DNA of 64,000 nt from Nonomuraea thailandensis (lineage in GTDB: Bacteria > Actinomycetota > Actinomycetes > Streptosporangiales > Streptosporangiaceae): the NCBI RefSeq assembly GCF_024172165.1, contig NZ_JAMZEB010000002.1, forward strand, positions 9,832,501-9,896,500, written 5' to 3'. A program made the translations under genes and the position numbers. The notes under the pieces were generated by a model, which did not search any database, was not told the origin of the DNA, and worked only from the letters and a program-made list of their open reading frames with translations. Shown one piece after another: positions 17,601-25,837 of this stretch (within the stretch, counting starts at the first letter, position 1; each line of letters begins with the position of its first letter).

Positions 17601-18402
17601 CCGCCGGGCTCGGCGTGCGCGACTCCGGCAAGCCCGCCTGGGGTCCCGGGGCGAGCTCCGCCGCCTGGGGTCCCGGGGCGAGCTCCGCCGCCTGGGCGAG
17701 CACCTGGCGTTCCATCCGCCGCAGCTCAGGCCCGGGCTCCAGGCCGAGCTCCGCGGCCAGCAGGCGGCGGGTGTCGCGGTAGACGGCCAGCGCCTCGGCC
17801 TGCCGCCCCGACCGGTAGAGGGCGAGCATGAGCTGCGCCCGCGGCCGCTCCCTGTACGGATGCGCCGCCACCAGCTCCCGCAACGCAGGCACGAGCGCGG
17901 CCCCGCCCCCCAGGGCCAGCTCCGCCTCCATCAGCTCCTCGACCACGCCGATCCGCTGCTCGGTCAGCCGCTCGACCTCGCCGGCCGCCGAGGCCCGGAA
18001 CGCCAGCCCGGCCAGCGCCTCACCCCGCCACAACGACAGCGCCCGGCGGAAGAGCTCCACCGCCCGCGCGGGATCCGCCGCCGTGCCCTGCCCGGCGAGC
18101 CGCTCGAAACGCTCGGCGTCGAGCGTGCCAGGAGGCGCCACGGCCAGGTAGCCGCCTCCTCGGGTGAGGATCGCGTCCCCGCCGAGGACGCGGCGCAGCC
18201 CGGAGACGTACCCCTGCACGACCTTGGGCGCGCTCGGCGGCGGCGACTCGCCCCACACCTCGTCCACCAGCCGCCCGGCCGACACCACCTGGTTGGCGTG
18301 CAGCAGCAGCACGCCGAGGATCACCTGTTGCTTGGCAGCGCCGAGGTCGAGCGCCCTGCCGTCCCGCAGCGCCTCCAGCGGGCCGAGAATGCGGAGCTCC
18401 AT
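14602..18402 (-). CDS. AfsR/SARP-like BTAD regulator with degenerate cyclase-like and AAA ATPase domains
   Basis: 1266 residues. An OmpR-type winged helix (1-95: LRILGPLEAL.. VLLLHANQVVSAGRLVDEVWG) and BTAD domain (95-245: AVELFRRALSLWRGEAL.., PYRERPRAQLMLALYRSGRQAEALAVYRDTRRLL) are followed by a repeat-bearing linker. Next is a class III cyclase homology domain (about 300-470), recognisable by RRLVTVLAANAAST and LRDALRAWQ...LPVRLGVESGEAYV. An AAA module follows, with P-loop GPPGIGKS near residue 510 and LIVVIDDAHHAPPELLDLLDYL. The C-terminus is TPR-like. The cyclase-like domain lacks the metal-binding Asp of the usual FAD signature, so it is probably a sensor. No LuxR HTH ends the protein. 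SD GGGAG precedes ATG 18402. Confidence 0.9.
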   Translation of the reverse strand: MELRILGPLEALRDGRALDLGAAKQQVILGVLLLHANQVVSAGRLVDEVWGESPPPSAPKVVQGYVSGLRRVLGGDAILTRGGGYLAVAPPGTLDAERFERLAGQGTAADPARAVELFRRALSLWRGEALAGLAFRASAAGEVERLTEQRIGVVEELMEAELALGGGAALVPALRELVAAHPYRERPRAQLMLALYRSGRQAEALAVYRDTRRLLAAELGLEPGPELRRMERQVLAQAAELAPGPQAAELAPGPQAGLPESRTPSPAALAEPHAEHPPVPAPDSGRPAMVSRETDEPAAGTRRLVTVLAANAASTAALDPELLHHVLDTHTRTCADVVTRHGGSVQRPPGRPMTGVFGLREVREDDAPRAVRAAVELRDALRAWQADVRRDHGVTLPVRLGVESGEAYVPDGSPATGHVFDAASLLQQAAPDGGILLGDRARALTRTLATTEPHAAVAGAPAWLLRGLRPDQPPLGESPAPFVGRHQELHQLRQALHAAVARRACRLVTVLGPPGIGKSRLTARLLEEDTVEVSVAIVRCASYGTGAELSQLVRQVPAGDRREQRSRRSRNPAGGDDEAAEEERSRILSAAGRPLRADETFWAVRRLLERAAGRRPLIVVIDDAHHAPPELLDLLDYLVACSTGAPILLLCLSRERRPSWPDAVVLGPLSEQESYKLAENAAKGALDQRAVEAVVRVAEGNPFFLEQLVAAREETGTAALPMTVQAVLAARIDHLDPGERTLLQYASVEGATFHWGAVAALVRDGARAALMSLLRKNLVRADTPEFADEDAFRFSHALIGEVAYDSLPKRTRADLHERLAGWLAGKPGAQPAAIGHHLEACVRLRGELGLSGERERTLAAEAAAHLATAAPAALLRGDVAAGAGLWRRAVTLMPRGDPGRAALLPRLGAALHEAGRFEEAHEVLAEASSLGDPRVAALAEVERERLRLQAGTGWALADARRVADRALRVLRGDDRGLCRAWCLRASIDWTEGRAAAADESWRHAERHAVLAGDDRELYEILGWRASAAAFGPMPVATALDLCERSRARVAASPAAMAVILHPAGLLLAMRGEFGRARESLRRADEILGELGRLQSAVSHHEAMIELLAGRPAEAESLLREGYERLSELGERTLLATTAAMLARALHLRGRDAEAEHACQVSARNAGDEDVPTQVMWRGVQAGVLAARGHAGAVDMARDAVRLAQRTDLSPIIADALFDLAVVLYASGAREQACTEARRSRALHERKGNVVSAEHVRDWLAARSSSD
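17637..17690. repeat. Two tandem 27-bp in-frame repeats in the regulator linker
   Basis: Two copies of a 27-bp unit encode AAELAPGPQ twice in the linker between the BTAD and cyclase-like domains. The unit length is a multiple of three, so the reading frame is kept. It probably alters linker length only. Confidence 0.85.
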
Positions 18403-18493
18403 GCGTGTCTCCCTTTCGCGCGAGCGAACGAGCCACGGCCCCCGTACGCATACTGCCCCCGCCGCCCGGCGACTTCCAGGTATTTCCGCACAG

Positions 18494-18518
18494 ACCGGAT
18501 CTACCGGGGCTCGACCGG
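18494..18518. promoter_or_regulatory. Three ACCGG direct repeats between BTAD regulator and MBL gene
   Basis: ACCGG occurs at 18494, 18503 and 18514 in the 171-bp gap between the divergent regulator (start 18402) and the MBL hydrolase (start 18574). BTAD/SARP proteins bind direct repeats spaced near one helical turn, and spacings of 9 and 11 bp are roughly compatible. The assignment is weak because the motif is short and GC-rich. Confidence 0.25.
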
Positions 18519-18573
18519 TACTGAACCCCGCTTGAGCACCATCGAGGCGCACCCTCCCGAAAGGACCGGACGC

Positions 18574-19482
18574 ATGATGAGCGGGATCGACGACGCGGTG
18601 CTGCACGAGCTCGTCCCGGGGGTCTACGCCTGGGTCCAGCCGGACTGGACCTGGTGGGTCAACAACGCGGGCGCGGTCACCGGCTCCGGCGGCACCGTGG
18701 TGATCGACACCTGCGCCGGCGAGCGGCGCACCCGCCGCTTCCTGATGAAGCTGGCCACCCGCACGCACGGCGCGCCCGTCCGGGCGGCCGTCAACACCCA
18801 CGAGCACGGCGACCACACGCACGGCAACAGCCTGCTGCCCGCGGACACGGTGATCGTCGGGCACGAGAGCACCCGCGAGGGCGTGCTCTCGGACATCATC
18901 ATCGACGGCGCGCCGCCGTTCTGGGCGCCGGTGCCCGACTGGGGGAACGTCTCGCGACGGCCGCCGTCGGTGGTGTTCAGGTCGGAGGTGACGCTGCACA
19001 CCGGCGACCGCCGCGTCGAGCTGCGCCATCCCGGCTTCGTCGCGCACTCCGCGGGGGACGTGGTCGCGTGGCTGCCGGAGGAGCGCGTGCTGTTCGCGGG
19101 GGACCTGCTCTTCAACGGCGTCACGCCGCTGGCGCTCAGCGGGTCGGTGGAGGGGTCGCTGCGGGCGCTGGACTGGCTGGCGGCGTTCGCGCCCGAGCTG
19201 GTCGTGCCCGGTCACGGGCCGCTGGTGGACGCGCGGGCGCTGCCGTACGTGCTGGCCGAGCAGGAGCGCTACTTCCGGTTCGTGCAGAAGGAGGCGGCTC
19301 GGGGGCTCAGCCCGCTGGAGGCCGCACGGCAGGCCGACCTGGGCGAGTTCGCCGGGTGGGGGGATCCGGAGCGGCTGGTGCTGAACCTGCACAGGGCCGC
19401 CACGGAGGGCGAGGTCGACATCGTGGCGGCCGCGGCGGACGCGATCGCCTACAACGGGGGCCCGCTGCGGACCACGGTCTGA
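18574..19482 (+). CDS. MBL-fold metallo-hydrolase
   Basis: 302 residues. The metal-binding motif HEHGDHTHGN (HxHxDH) follows strand VRAAVNT; downstream ligands are in HPGFVAHSAGDVVAWLP and FAGDLLFNG, and the last is H in VVPGHGPLV. The N-terminus VYAWVQPDWTWWVNNAGAVTGSGGTVVIDTC is typical of quinohydrolase/cyclase-type MBL proteins of secondary metabolism or detoxification; the substrate is unknown. ATG 18574 has AAAGGA 8 nt upstream and ATG 18577 is possible. The adjoining divergent BTAD regulator could control it. Confidence 0.87.
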   Translation: MMSGIDDAVLHELVPGVYAWVQPDWTWWVNNAGAVTGSGGTVVIDTCAGERRTRRFLMKLATRTHGAPVRAAVNTHEHGDHTHGNSLLPADTVIVGHESTREGVLSDIIIDGAPPFWAPVPDWGNVSRRPPSVVFRSEVTLHTGDRRVELRHPGFVAHSAGDVVAWLPEERVLFAGDLLFNGVTPLALSGSVEGSLRALDWLAAFAPELVVPGHGPLVDARALPYVLAEQERYFRFVQKEAARGLSPLEAARQADLGEFAGWGDPERLVLNLHRAATEGEVDIVAAAADAIAYNGGPLRTTV

Positions 19483-19499
19483 TCCCGACCTCCCAGGGG

Positions 19500-19811
19500 C
19501 GAACGCGGGACCTGGCGCCCGAGCGGCTGCTGCGCTTCGGCGTCCGCTACGCCGACGGGACGAAGCTCGCCACGCTCGACGAACGCGGCAGCGACCCGCA
19601 GGGCCCGATGCTGATGCTGACGCCGGCCGGTGACATCAGGACCGGCTCCCTGCAGTCCGGGGTCCGGCTCTGGTTGTGGCCGCTGCCACCTCCCGAGCCC
19701 TTCGAGTTCGCCGTCGAGTGGCCGCTGGGAGGCATCGGGCTGACGATCGTCGAGCTCGACGGCGCGGCCGTCGTGGCGGCGGGCGAGCGGTCCCCGGATT
19801 GCTGGCCCTGA
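19500..19811 (+). pseudogene. 5'-truncated relic of an actinobacterial hypothetical-protein family
   Basis: The frame reads ERLLRFGVRYADGTKLATLDE, then PQGPMLMLTPAGD, WLWPLPPPEPFEFAVEWPLGGIGLT and ends WP. I recognise this as the C-terminal half of a common actinobacterial protein of unknown function that has LRFGVxFADGRKA and WVWPLPPPGPL motifs. The N-terminal half, and any ATG, GTG or TTG with a ribosome site, are missing: the frame runs backwards into the MBL gene. It is therefore annotated as a decayed remnant. An unannotated internal start remains possible. Confidence 0.55.
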
Positions 19812-19886
19812 TCAGAGCCGGTTGCCCGGCGCGTCGTACGGCACCGGCAGGGCGTCCTCGACATCCCGCCGGAGATTTTTCTGGGC

Positions 19887-19916
19887 TTACTCACGCGTTC
19901 ATGGCCCGGTTAGGGT
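19887..19916 (+). promoter_or_regulatory. Possible promoter for the GH92 gene
   Basis: TTACTC (19887-19892) and TAGGGT (19911-19916) are separated by 18 bp and lie 20 bp before the chosen GTG start. TAGGGT is a good actinobacterial -10; the -35 is weak. Confidence 0.3.
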
Positions 19917-19935
19917 GAGGCAGTGTGATCTCGAG

Positions 19936-22900
19936 GTGTTCTCTCCCCGTTCGTGGCTCGCCACGGCGATCACCGGCGCCTTAATCAGCACCATCGTCGC
20001 CGTCCCCGCCACAGCAGCATCCCCTCTCATCCCCGGCAAGGTCACCGACCCCGCCGCCCACGTCGATCCGCTGGTCGGCTCGGCCGGAGGCGGCAACACC
20101 TATCCAGGGGCCGTCCTGCCGTTCGGGATGATCTCCTGGAGCCCCACCAACACGGCCGGCGACCAGACCAACGCCGCCGGCGCGAACGGCTACTCCTACA
20201 ACACCCCCCGCGTACGCGGCTTCGCGCTCACGCACGTCAACGGCGCCGGCTGCCATCCGGGAGCCGCCGGAGACGTGCCGATCATGCCGTTCGCCGGCGA
20301 GGTCGCCTCGTCCCCGACCGCGGACACCACCGACGCTGTCTACGCGAGCACGTTCAGCCACGCCGCTGAGAGCGCCCAGCCGGGCCGCTACACGGTCACC
20401 CTCGGCTCCGGCGTCAAGACGGACCTGTCGGTCACCACCCGCGCGGGCGTCGGCGAGTTCACCTTCCCCCGGGACAAGCAGGCCAATCTGCTCTTCCGCG
20501 TGTCGAACTCGCTGAACGGCAGCGAGGACGCCGAGATCACGATCGACCCCGCCACCCGTACGGTCACCGGCTCCGTCCTGACCGGCGCGTTCTGCGGCCG
20601 CCGCGCCAACGGAGGCGTGAACAACCGCAAGAGCTACTACCGCCTGCACTTCGCCGCCACCTTCGACCGGGCCTTCTCCGGCACCGGCACGTGGGTGAAC
20701 GGCGAGCTGCGCAAGGACACCACCACGGCCTCCGGCGGCGAGGGCTACGCCACCGGCGCCGACCGCGCGGGCAGGGGCTCCGGCGGGTACGTCAGCTTCG
20801 ACACCACCGCGGACGCCGACGTCCGCATGAAGGTCGGCATCTCCTACACCAGCCTGGACGCGGCCAGGCAGAACCTGGCCAGGGAGATCTCCCGCCGCGA
20901 CGACGTGGCGTCCGTGGCGGCCAGGGCCCGCCGCGCCTGGAACGACAGCCTGCGCTCGATCGAGGTGGCGGGCGGCTCGGCCGACCAGCTCACCACGTTC
21001 TACACCGCGATGTACCACTCCTACCTCCAGCCCAACGTCACCAGCGACGTGGCGGGCACCTACCTGGGCAGCGACCGGAAGGTGCACCGCCTGGCGCGGG
21101 GCCAGCGGGTCCAGTACGGCAACTTCTCCGGCTGGGACCAGTACCGCGCCCACACCCAGCTCCTGGCCCTGCTCGAACCCGAGGTCGCCGGCGACTACGC
21201 CCAGTCGCTGTACAACCTGGCCCGGCAGAACGGCGGCGTCTGGGACCGCTGGGTGCACGTCAACGGCCCCACCCACGTCATGACCGGCGACCCGTCGGCT
21301 CCCGCCCTGGCCGGCTTCCACGCGCTCGGCGTGCGCAACTTCGACGTGCGCGGCGCCTTCGACTCGCTCTACAGGCAGGCCACCGTGCCGCACGAGTCCG
21401 GCCTGTCCGACAAGGGCTGCCCGGGCCAGTGCGAGGGCCAGCGCCCGAACCTGGCCGAGTACCTGCGCCTGGGGTACGCACCCCAGGACACCTGCCACTG
21501 CTGGGGCGGCGCCGCCGAGACCCTGGAGGACGCCACGGCCGACTTCGCGCTCGCGGACTGGGCGGGGCGCATCGGCCGCGACAGGGAGCGCGCCGAGCTG
21601 CTGCCCAGGGCGAGCTGGTGGCGCAACACGTTCAACCCGTCCGCCGGTGTGGAGGGCGGCTACCAGCAGGCCCGCAAGGCCGACGGGAGCTGGCTGTGGC
21701 CGTTCTCGCCGACCTCGGACGCCGGCTTCGCCCAGGGCACCAGCGCCACCTACACCTGGATGGTCCAGCACGACGTGTCGGGGCTGGCCGCCGCCATGGG
21801 CGGCAGGGAGCAGGCGGCGAAGAGGCTCGACGCCTTCTTCCACCGAGCCGACGGCTCGTGGGCGACCGGCGGCGACGGCTTCCGCTACGACCCGACGAAC
21901 GAGCCGGGCATCCACGTCCCGTGGCTCTACAACGCGCTCGGCCAGCCGTGGAAGACCCAGGAGACGGTGCGCGCGATGGCGTCCCTGGTCTACAGGACGG
22001 GCCCCAGCGGCCTGCCGGGCAACGACGACCTGGGCACCATGTCCGCCTGGTACGTCTTCGCCGCGCTCGGCATGTACCCGCAGACGCCGAGCCGCGCCGA
22101 GATGCTGCTGTCCAGCCCCATGTTCCCGAAGGCGTGGATCAAGCGCGGCGACGGCCGCACGATCACGGTGACGGCCCCGCAGGCCGGTCCCGACGCGATC
22201 TACGTCCAGGACGTGAAGGTCGACGGCAGGGCGTACACCAGGTCCTGGCTGCCCGAGTCGCTGCTGAACCGCGGCGGCGAGGTCGTCGTGAACGTCGGCG
22301 CCACCGCGAACCGGCAGTGGGCCACCGCCGACGCCGACCTGCCCGTGGACCACGTGCCCGCCGCGCGGACCCCGGTCCCGAACCTGCCCGCCGCGTGCGA
22401 GCCCGTCGGAGCCGCCTGCGCCCAGCGGCTCCAGTACGACGTGGACGGCGTGGCCTCCACCGACGCCAGGGCCCAGGGCAACCTGGACGGCAAGGGCTGG
22501 AGCTTCCCCGCGGAGCAGCTCCCCGCCCCCGGCCCGCACGAGGGCTTCGTGATCCCGGACACCAAGGGCACGGCGGGCAACTTCCACAGCCTGCGCGGCC
22601 AGCGCACCCACCTCACGCCGGGCCGCTACCAGGCGCTCGACCTGCTGGTCACGGCCGTGAACGGCGACCAGCAGACCGAGCTCACGATCACCTACGCGGA
22701 CGGGACGACGTCCACCGCGCCGCTCAGGGTGACCGACTGGGCGGCCGCGGCGCCGCGCTTCGGCGAGGAGGCGGCGCTCACGGCGAACACCCGCTACAAC
22801 GTCAACGGCACCGCCGACGGCCGCAAGGTGAGCATCTGGCGCGTCTCGGTGCCGGCCGACCCGGCCCGCGAAGCGGTCTCGTTCACCAGCCCCGCCGTTC

Positions 22901-22938
22901 CCGACGTCAAGGTCCTCGCCCTCAGCTCCAGGGCGTAG
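19936..22938 (+). CDS. Secreted glycoside hydrolase family 92 alpha-mannosidase with C-terminal beta-sandwich
   Basis: 1000 residues from GTG 19936, which places the signal peptide (WLATAITGALISTIVAVPATAA) at the N-terminus; further upstream in-frame codons lack support. The GH92 domain starts at VDPLVGSAGGGNTYPGAVLPFGM and ends near GNDDLGTMSAWYVFAALGMYP, two family hallmarks. GH92 enzymes are calcium-dependent exo-acting alpha-mannosidases that trim mannans and glycoprotein N-glycans outside the cell. After about residue 810 comes a separate domain (YDVDGVASTDARAQGNLDG...) that looks like a carbohydrate-binding or accessory beta-sandwich. It stands alone, with no transporter beside it. Confidence 0.93.
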   Translation: MFSPRSWLATAITGALISTIVAVPATAASPLIPGKVTDPAAHVDPLVGSAGGGNTYPGAVLPFGMISWSPTNTAGDQTNAAGANGYSYNTPRVRGFALTHVNGAGCHPGAAGDVPIMPFAGEVASSPTADTTDAVYASTFSHAAESAQPGRYTVTLGSGVKTDLSVTTRAGVGEFTFPRDKQANLLFRVSNSLNGSEDAEITIDPATRTVTGSVLTGAFCGRRANGGVNNRKSYYRLHFAATFDRAFSGTGTWVNGELRKDTTTASGGEGYATGADRAGRGSGGYVSFDTTADADVRMKVGISYTSLDAARQNLAREISRRDDVASVAARARRAWNDSLRSIEVAGGSADQLTTFYTAMYHSYLQPNVTSDVAGTYLGSDRKVHRLARGQRVQYGNFSGWDQYRAHTQLLALLEPEVAGDYAQSLYNLARQNGGVWDRWVHVNGPTHVMTGDPSAPALAGFHALGVRNFDVRGAFDSLYRQATVPHESGLSDKGCPGQCEGQRPNLAEYLRLGYAPQDTCHCWGGAAETLEDATADFALADWAGRIGRDRERAELLPRASWWRNTFNPSAGVEGGYQQARKADGSWLWPFSPTSDAGFAQGTSATYTWMVQHDVSGLAAAMGGREQAAKRLDAFFHRADGSWATGGDGFRYDPTNEPGIHVPWLYNALGQPWKTQETVRAMASLVYRTGPSGLPGNDDLGTMSAWYVFAALGMYPQTPSRAEMLLSSPMFPKAWIKRGDGRTITVTAPQAGPDAIYVQDVKVDGRAYTRSWLPESLLNRGGEVVVNVGATANRQWATADADLPVDHVPAARTPVPNLPAACEPVGAACAQRLQYDVDGVASTDARAQGNLDGKGWSFPAEQLPAPGPHEGFVIPDTKGTAGNFHSLRGQRTHLTPGRYQALDLLVTAVNGDQQTELTITYADGTTSTAPLRVTDWAAAAPRFGEEAALTANTRYNVNGTADGRKVSIWRVSVPADPAREAVSFTSPAVPDVKVLALSSRA

Positions 22939-23007
22939 CCGGGCCGCGCGAGGGCGCCGGCTCCTCCAGCGCGAGGGCGATCGCCCCCGCGTGGTGGTCG
23001 CCGGCGC

Positions 23008-23469
23008 CTACCGCGCCAGCGCCTTGGCGTAGCAGCGGGTCAGCGGGGCGTCCACGTAGCCGCCGTACGGCTCGGTCAGCGTGTACGCGCACCGCTCGTA
23101 CAGGGCGATGGCCTCGGGCTGGCGCAGCCCGGTCGCCAGCCGCAGCCGCTCGTAGCCGAGGCTCCTGGCCAGATCCTCCAGGGCCGACAGGAGGGAGGTG
23201 GCGATCCCGCGCCCGCGCTGCCCCGGCACCACGTACATGCGCTTCAGCTCGCCGGTGACGGCGTCCACCGGCTGCACGGCGCCGCATCCGACGGCCTGGC
23301 CGTCCACCGAGGCCACCAGGTATCTGGCGCCCTCCTTCACCTGCGAGCGCCCCTCGGGCCCGTACCGGGCGACCAGCTCGGCGAAGGCCGCGTCGAGCAG
23401 GGCGGCGAGCTCGCGGTCCGAGGCGGCCCGCTCCTCGATCTTCATCCCGACATAGTACGGAATGTCCAC
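23008..23469 (-). CDS. GNAT-family N-acetyltransferase
   Basis: 153 residues. The acetyl-CoA site is VVPGQRGRGIATSLLSALEDLA (Q/RxxGxG/A), preceded by AVGCGAVQPVDAVTGELKRMY and followed by LRLATGLRQPEAIALYERCAY. The substrate is unknown. The GTG at 23469 follows directly on the TAA of the upstream ROK gene, with AGGG 6 nt upstream, so it looks translationally coupled. ATG 23445, closer to the conserved fold (MKIEERAASD), is the alternative start. Confidence 0.87.
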   Translation of the reverse strand: MDIPYYVGMKIEERAASDRELAALLDAAFAELVARYGPEGRSQVKEGARYLVASVDGQAVGCGAVQPVDAVTGELKRMYVVPGQRGRGIATSLLSALEDLARSLGYERLRLATGLRQPEAIALYERCAYTLTEPYGGYVDAPLTRCYAKALAR

Positions 23470-24630
23470 TTAGAGCCCTAGCAACTGGGCGGGCTCGGCG
23501 AGGATCTGCTGGATGATCAGCCCGGCCGCCCCGAGCACGGCCGCCTCACCGCCCGTCCCCGAGACCACGAGCGCGGGCGGCCTGCCCCGCATCTGCCCCA
23601 GCCTGGCCCCCAGCCCCTCCGACACCGGCCCCTCCAGCCAGCGGAACAGCGGCGCGAAGATCCCGCCGAGCACGATCCGGCCCGGGTCGAGCAGGTGCAC
23701 GGCCGAGGTGAGCGCCACGCCGAGCGCGTGCCCGGCCCGCTCGCACGCCTGCTCCGCCTCCCTGTCGCCCGACTCCAGCCGCGCGACCAGGTCGCCGACC
23801 GAGGCCAGCTCGCCGAGCAGCGCGTCCTGGCCCGCGTACACCTCCAGGCAACCCCGCCCACCGCACCGGCACGCGGGCCCGTCCGGCACGACGACCACGT
23901 GCCCCAGCTCGCCGGCCAGCCCGAACGTGCCCCTGAACAGGCTCCCCCGCACCACCAGGCCGGCGCCGATGCCGATCTCCCCCGACACGTAGAGGAAGTC
24001 GGGCTCCCGCGCGCCGAACCACAACTCGCCGAGCGCCGCCAGGTTGGCCTCGTTGTCCATCTCGAAGTGGCCGAGCTCGCCGGGCAGGTCCATCAGGCCC
24101 GCCACGCGCACATCCCGCCAGCCGAGGTGCGGCGCGCTGCGCAGCACCCCGCCCTCCACCGTGCCCGGCACGGCGAGCGCCGCGCCGATGACCCGCAGCC
24201 CCGCCTCCTCGGCCTCGGCCGTGATCTCCTTGACCAGGGCCCGCAGCCCCTCCAGGATCGCGGCGGGGTCGGAGTTGCGGTTGTCGGCCGGCCTGACGCG
24301 CCGCAGCCGCACGGTACGCGTGAGGTCCACCACGCACGCCGCCAGGTAGTCGATGTTGATCTCCAGCCCGAGCGCGGCCACCCGGTGCCCGCTCAGGCCG
24401 ACCGCCACGCCGGGCCGCCCCCGCTCGCCGCCGCGCACGGCGCCGCCCTCGGCCACCACGCCCGCTTCCAGCAGGTCCGCGACCAGGCTGGATACGGTGG
24501 TCTTGGTGAGCCCGGTCCTCTCAGCCAGCGCCGCGCGGGTGTGAGGTCCTGACCGGTGGATGGTCGCCAGGACTACGGCCAGGTTACGGGCGCGCATGGA
24601 ATCATGCCGGACCCCTCTTGACGACACCAT
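23470..24630 (-). CDS. ROK-family transcriptional repressor (XylR/NagC type)
   Basis: 386 residues. The N-terminal winged HTH (about 12-70: RNLAVVLATIHRSGPHTRAALAERTGLTKTTVSSLVADLLEAG) precedes a ROK sugar-kinase-like domain with EINIDYLAACVVDL. The zinc cluster is within GHVVVVPDGPACRCGGRGCLEVYAG (GHxxxxx CxCGxxGCxE). ATG 24630 has GAGGAGG 5 nt upstream and is better than GTG 24636. It is divergent from xylA and probably represses that operon until a sugar is bound, as in XylR. This effector assignment is inference from context. Confidence 0.92.
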   Translation of the reverse strand: MVSSRGVRHDSMRARNLAVVLATIHRSGPHTRAALAERTGLTKTTVSSLVADLLEAGVVAEGGAVRGGERGRPGVAVGLSGHRVAALGLEINIDYLAACVVDLTRTVRLRRVRPADNRNSDPAAILEGLRALVKEITAEAEEAGLRVIGAALAVPGTVEGGVLRSAPHLGWRDVRVAGLMDLPGELGHFEMDNEANLAALGELWFGAREPDFLYVSGEIGIGAGLVVRGSLFRGTFGLAGELGHVVVVPDGPACRCGGRGCLEVYAGQDALLGELASVGDLVARLESGDREAEQACERAGHALGVALTSAVHLLDPGRIVLGGIFAPLFRWLEGPVSEGLGARLGQMRGRPPALVVSGTGGEAAVLGAAGLIIQQILAEPAQLLGL

Positions 24631-24644
24631 GCCCACCTCCTCAG

Positions 24645-24668
24645 GATTAATACAGATTATGGACTAAA
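24645..24668. promoter_or_regulatory. AT-rich divergent promoter/operator between ROK repressor and xylA
   Basis: This stretch is strikingly AT-rich compared with its surroundings and contains TAAT-N4-ATTA (24648-24651 and 24656-24659) and GATTAAT/GATTATG direct repeats 10 bp apart. ROK operators are typically AT-rich inverted repeats in this position. On the minus strand TAATCT is a possible -10 for the repressor gene. Confidence 0.45.
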
Positions 24669-24685
24669 GCCCGCGAAGGATGGAA

Positions 24686-25837
24686 ATGACCGCTTTCACC
24701 CCGACCCCTGACGACCGCTTCGCCTTCGGCCTCTGGACCGTGGGCTGGCAGGCCCGCGACCCGTTCGGCGACGCCTCCCGCCCCGCGCTCGACCCGGTGG
24801 AGACCGTGCACCGCCTGGCCGAGCTGGGCGCCCACGGCGTCAGCTTCCACGACGACGACCTGCTCGCCGTCGAGCCCGACCGGGACAAGGCCATCGCCGC
24901 CTTCAGGAAGGCCCTGGACGAGACCGGCATGAAGGTCCCCGCGGCCACCACGAACCTGTTCACCCACCCGGTGTTCAAGGACGGCGCCTTCACCAGCAAC
25001 GACCGCGACGTTCGCCGCTACGCCCTGCGCAAGGTCATGCGCAACCTCGACCTGGCCGCCTCGCTCGGCGCGAAGACGTACGTGTGCTGGGGCGGGCGCG
25101 AGGGCGCCGAGTCCGACGCCGCCAAGGACGTCAAGGCCGCGATGGACCGCTACAAGGAGGCCCTCGACCTGGTCTGCCAGTACGTCATCGACAAGGGCTA
25201 CGACATCCGCTTCGCCATCGAGCCCAAGCCGAACGAGCCCCGCGGCGACATCCTCCTGCCCACGATCGGCCACGCCCTGGCCCTGATCAACGAGCTGGAG
25301 CACCCCGAGATGGTGGGCGTCAACCCCGAGGTCGGCCACGAGCAGATGGCCGGGCTCAACTTCGTGCACGGCATCGCCCAGGCCCTGTGGCACGGCAAGC
25401 TCTTCCACATCGACCTCAACGGCCAGCACGGCCCCAAGTACGACCAGGACCTGATCTTCGGCCACGGCGACCTGAAGAGCGCGTTCTTCCTGGTGGACCT
25501 GCTGGAGACGCACGGCTACGACGGCCCGCTCGTCTTCGACTACAAGCCGCTGCGCACCGACGACCCCCAGGACGTGTGGGACTCGGCGGCGGCGAACATG
25601 CGCACGTACCTGATCCTCAAGGAGAAGTCGCGCGTCTTCCGCGCCGACCCCGAGGTCCAGGAGGCCCTGCGCAACTCCCGCGTGGACGAGCTGGCCCAGC
25701 CCACGCTGGCCGCCGGCGAGACCTGGCAGGACCTGGCCAAGGACGACTTCGACGTCGAGGCGGCCGCCGCCCGCGGCTTCCACTTCACCCGGCTCAACCA
25801 GCTCGCGCTCGAGCACCTCATGGGGGTACGCGGATGA
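24686..25837 (+). CDS. xylA: Xylose isomerase
   Basis: 383 residues, the usual size of class I actinobacterial xylose (glucose) isomerase. Signatures visible are FGLWTVGWQARDPFG, FHDDDL (catalytic His), TYVCWGGREGAE, EPKPNEPRGDI, EVGHEQMAGLNF and HIDLNGQHGPKYDQDLIFGHGD, which carry the Glu/Asp/His metal ligands. It converts D-xylose to D-xylulose in the cytosol. ATG 24686 has GAAGGA 5 nt upstream; ATG 24680 is in frame. Its stop overlaps the next start (ATGA), giving a tight three-gene operon. No xylulokinase is adjacent. Confidence 0.96.
   Translation: MTAFTPTPDDRFAFGLWTVGWQARDPFGDASRPALDPVETVHRLAELGAHGVSFHDDDLLAVEPDRDKAIAAFRKALDETGMKVPAATTNLFTHPVFKDGAFTSNDRDVRRYALRKVMRNLDLAASLGAKTYVCWGGREGAESDAAKDVKAAMDRYKEALDLVCQYVIDKGYDIRFAIEPKPNEPRGDILLPTIGHALALINELEHPEMVGVNPEVGHEQMAGLNFVHGIAQALWHGKLFHIDLNGQHGPKYDQDLIFGHGDLKSAFFLVDLLETHGYDGPLVFDYKPLRTDDPQDVWDSAAANMRTYLILKEKSRVFRADPEVQEALRNSRVDELAQPTLAAGETWQDLAKDDFDVEAAAARGFHFTRLNQLALEHLMGVRG

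Noticed and set aside
14602..19392. 1596-codon minus-strand frame
   Set aside because: Only the part from ATG 18402 matches a protein family. The upstream extension is antisense to the MBL gene and has no ribosome site.
19981..22611. 876-codon frame antisense to the GH92 gene
   Set aside because: It is a GC-rich shadow with Gly/Arg/Val/His-rich content and no domains, opposite a clear enzyme gene.
22975..22986. Palindrome GGGCGATCGCCC after GH92 as a terminator
   Set aside because: Only 6-bp arms with no loop, common by chance at this GC content; not strong enough to annotate.
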